The position numbers were made by a program, and so were the translations under genes. A stretch of DNA of 64,000 nucleotides. Origin: Filobasidium wieringae. Taxonomy: Eukaryota; Basidiomycota; Tremellomycetes; Filobasidiales; Filobasidiaceae. The DNA lies in the NCBI GenBank assembly GCA_001600055.1, contig BCIV01000001.1:737774-801773 (forward strand). The letters are read 5' to 3'. Below are positions 61,569 to 64,000 of the stretch, in pieces. Every line of letters begins with the position of its first letter. Position 1 is the first letter of the stretch. Below the pieces are notes generated by a model. That model saw only the letters and a program-made list of their open reading frames with translations. It was not told the origin of the DNA and did not search any database.

Positions 61569-63160
61569 TTAGAGCAATTGAAGGTAGTTAGACGGAGCGA
61601 CTGTCACAAGGGACCGAGAAGTCAGCTCGCGCCCGTCTTTTTGCCATCCAAGTGTTGATGACTCACTACCGCTAGTACCGTCAGCTTTCCTGGCCGACCA
61701 CCATTTACCGGTCGCATCGGAAATCTCGAGAATCTCTCCCTTGTGGAACGAAATTTCTTGGGGATCGTCAGGAGATTGATCATAAGCATACAACGCTCTG
61801 TAAATGAGCAATGTGTCAGCTACAGTAGAGGGCACAAACGGCGGTAAGACATACTTCGCTCTCAACAGTCCGGTGGATCCTGCCAGTGGCTCGTTCATCA
61901 TTCCCGCCTCTGCCGTTGCAGGGGTGCCTAGAACTATAGGTGCGTGCGATGCCGCATTACCAACTGAGACAGTCGTCGTCTTTACGTGAGTTCCGCCAGA
62001 ATGAACAGGTCCGGTTGAGTACATTTCGGGAGCGTAACCACCACCGTTCATATTGCTTCCAAACCCGTTTCCTCCGTTCAACCTGCCGGAGGAATAGTCC
62101 ATTCCCGTCCCCATACCACTGCTTTCATTAGGCATGAAGTTACCTCCAGCTGCTGGCCGATATCGGTGAGCTGAGTACGGAGTCAGGCCGGCGAGACCAG
62201 TCGGGTTGAGGAGATGGTAGAAAAAGGTGTCTTCTTCAGAAGTCAGATAGAGTACCCAGATAAGCTGTAACAAACAATAAATCAGACACCGGGACTTGTA
62301 CAATCACTATAAGACTTGCATCAGCCATTGCAAGGAGCAACCATCCAGCCCCTACAGCCTTCAAAGCGCCGCTAGAAGTGAGACCGTCTCTGGTTTGGCC
62401 TTGATAGATCATCTCTACTCCGTTCTAGTTAAAAAACAGTCAGCTCCGCTGCGGACCAGTTAATTTGGAAGACGAGAAGAAACTCACGATCGCAAACACG
62501 ACTACGATAGCCGTGACGATAGCAATCTGCCAACGGTGGAGGGGAAGAGAGTCTCGAGCGATAGCAATGCTGTAGCCACGAAAGGATGTCAGGTTGTTGA
62601 GTTCCTCTGTTCCCAGATAATGACTTACAAAAGATGAACGATAATAGCCAGTTGAAATATGATAGCAAACCAAAGAGTCCCCATAGACGGCCCTCCATAG
62701 ACAGAATCTTGAAGGCAGTCGAGCCGTGGAGTCAACGACTGCGGATTACAGTCAGTCAGCGAGAGAGGAAATACTTACTGAGATTGGTTTCCGCAACACA
62801 CATCCCAATGAAAGCTACCCACCATCCTATTATAGCTATCAGGAAGGTGAAGAGAAATACTGGATGCCGAAAGATCGTTCCTACGCTGTGGTAATCGGAA
62901 AGGCTGGCGTCAGTACCGTATGCAGATCTCGTGCTGTGCCTTCATGGCAAATCGACATGAGAGCTCATGGAGAGCATCTCTGATTTCCGAAAGATTCATT
63001 TGATACTGGAGCAATTTCTGAAGCAGGAATCTGTTGCCACAAGTCGGATTAAGCTATTGACTTACTTAAAGGATGACCGACTTCTCATGTTGCTTCCACC
63101 AATCGGCATTCCTCCCCCCATTGCCCCGGGACCTGCAGGTCGACGCTTGAAGAGCGGCAT
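61569..63160 (-). CDS. SHO1: SHO1 osmosensor, four-TM SH3 protein
   Basis: Sho1 feeds osmotic and surface signals to the HOG/MAPK pathway. The start is [19 protein letters not shown]. Four membrane helices follow: [20 protein letters not shown]; a segment in [36 protein letters not shown]; and [20 protein letters not shown] leading to [20 protein letters not shown] Gly/Asn/Ser-rich cytoplasmic linker follows ([18 protein letters not shown]). The C-terminal SH3 domain reads [40 protein letters not shown] and [11 protein letters not shown]. The last intron (GTGAGT...GACAG) produces the conserved [11 protein letters not shown] end. The join between the first exon and the first TM exon was not resolved. 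The order TM x4-linker-SH3 is diagnostic. Confidence 0.93.
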
Positions 63161-63450
63161 AGCTTTATTATGGATATATAGTGGTTATGAATGCTCGTAT
63201 GTGCTGGTCAGCCTCTGTTCAGAGCGATTGAACAGAAATACGGTAAATGGTAGATAATCCCTCGAGATCCTGATCAATCTCGTTCCGAAAGCCTTGGCTT
63301 GGCTGCGTTAGCGCTCAAAACGCATATTCGGTATGGCGATCAATAGAAAGTGCTTGAACCATGCGAAGAGAAAGCAAAGGCAGATACAACTAGGCAACAT
63401 GGGCAAGCAGGAGATGTCCGATACAGTGTGAGCTCAACTCATTCAATGAT

Positions 63451-64000
63451 TCACCACTGTGTGATCGTGGATCAGCATTTGTCAGGGATACAAGCTGTCC
63501 CATGAACTCACATAAGTAACGTCCCTATAATCGACCACAGCTGGCAATCCCGCTTTCATCCTCTTCAGTTTTTCCGCTTGCCACTTTTCGAACCTACGAT
63601 ATATCGTCATCAGTCACAGTGGCATACAAAACTGTGCCATCAGACGTACCACCGTTTCATTTTGCCTCGACTGGGTTGAGGCACCAAATCAGGACAAGCT
63701 CTGGGTTCAATGGCTTCGGAACCAAAACTTACCTCTTCTCGTTGCCGACATTTACTGTCGCGATCATTTTTACATCCGGACCAGGGACCGACAATGCAAA
63801 GCATGTCAATTCGAAGAAACTTGAGTGCTCCGAATAGGGTACGCCTTTTTTTGTCAGGGAGAAGCCATAAGTCACAATATTCGATGCACGGATTTGGATG
63901 TGGAACGGTGAGGACTTACCGAACATCATAAACTGCCGGCATGATCCTCTCATCGGTCTAAGATATTCGGCAGTGAACGTTCTGTTCTGGTCGCGCCGTA
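63451..64000 (-). CDS. Unidentified gene, C-terminal part (runs off the window)
   Basis: At least three exons are inferred. One near 63957-63920 codes TDERIMPAVYDVR, with an acceptor TATCTTAG before it and a GTAAGT donor after it. The next codes FFELTCFALSVPGPDVKMIA and TVNVGNEKR. The third codes FEKWQAEKLKRMKAGLPAVV and DYRDVTY. A final two-codon exon after GTGAGT...CACACAG gives Trp-stop at 63451. Conserved-looking splice sites and composition suggest a real gene, upstream of SHO1 on the same strand. I do not recognise the family. The 5' part is outside the window. Confidence 0.55.

Overview
The window is nuclear DNA of a basidiomycete fungus, most likely a Tremellomycete (Cryptococcus/Kwoniella/Tremella-like). 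The grounds are dense genes cut by many 45-75 nt introns with GTRNGT/YAG borders, strong AAGATGTC-type start contexts, and a housekeeping set with clear fungal orthologues (LYS4, ASN1, CUT9, TAF5, HDA1, RVB2, ATG6, SHO1). The placement is inference from gene style, not a species identification. I saw no mobile element, CRISPR array, tRNA or rRNA.

Layout. 0-9 kb: tail of an unknown gene, LYS4 (lysine synthesis), a PPR protein running in frame into a ZIM17-type zinc finger (mitochondria), a CUE-domain ubiquitin-binding protein, CMC1 (cytochrome oxidase assembly). 9-16.5 kb: PCH2 (HORMA remodeller), ASN1, LCP5 (SSU processome). 16.5-18.4 kb: gene-poor, with a dispersed TTCGGTTGA-type motif and two unresolved bases. 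18.4-25.3 kb: SAP-domain SARNP/THO1, an isoprenylcysteine methyltransferase-like protein, a 1.85 kb gene-poor gap, and an MBD4-like DNA glycosylase running in frame into TRM10. 25.3-32.9 kb: complex I 24-kDa subunit, SSH4-like Rsp5 adaptor, mitochondrial methionine aminopeptidase, a lysine-type methyltransferase. 33-45 kb: APC6/CUT9, a coiled-coil protein, TAF5, mitochondrial TyrRS. 45-54 kb: HDA1, RVB2, an intronless orphan and a gene-poor stretch. 54-64 kb: Q-rich putative regulator, ATG6/beclin, PPIL1-type cyclophilin, SHO1 osmosensor and a partial unknown gene.

There are no operons. Neighbours are mostly divergent or closely convergent (53-220 bp). A mitochondrial theme recurs (PPR-ZIM17, CMC1, NDUFV2, MAP1D, TyrRS). 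An octamer, TCACGTGA, was found only five times by eye, each time in an intergenic region about 125-235 bp upstream of start codons. The two most unusual observations are the two end-to-end fusions (PPR-ZIM17 and MBD4-TRM10), in which two normally separate genes share one uninterrupted spliced reading frame. Exon borders were inferred by eye from splice motifs, frame and family conservation; uncertain ones are flagged.
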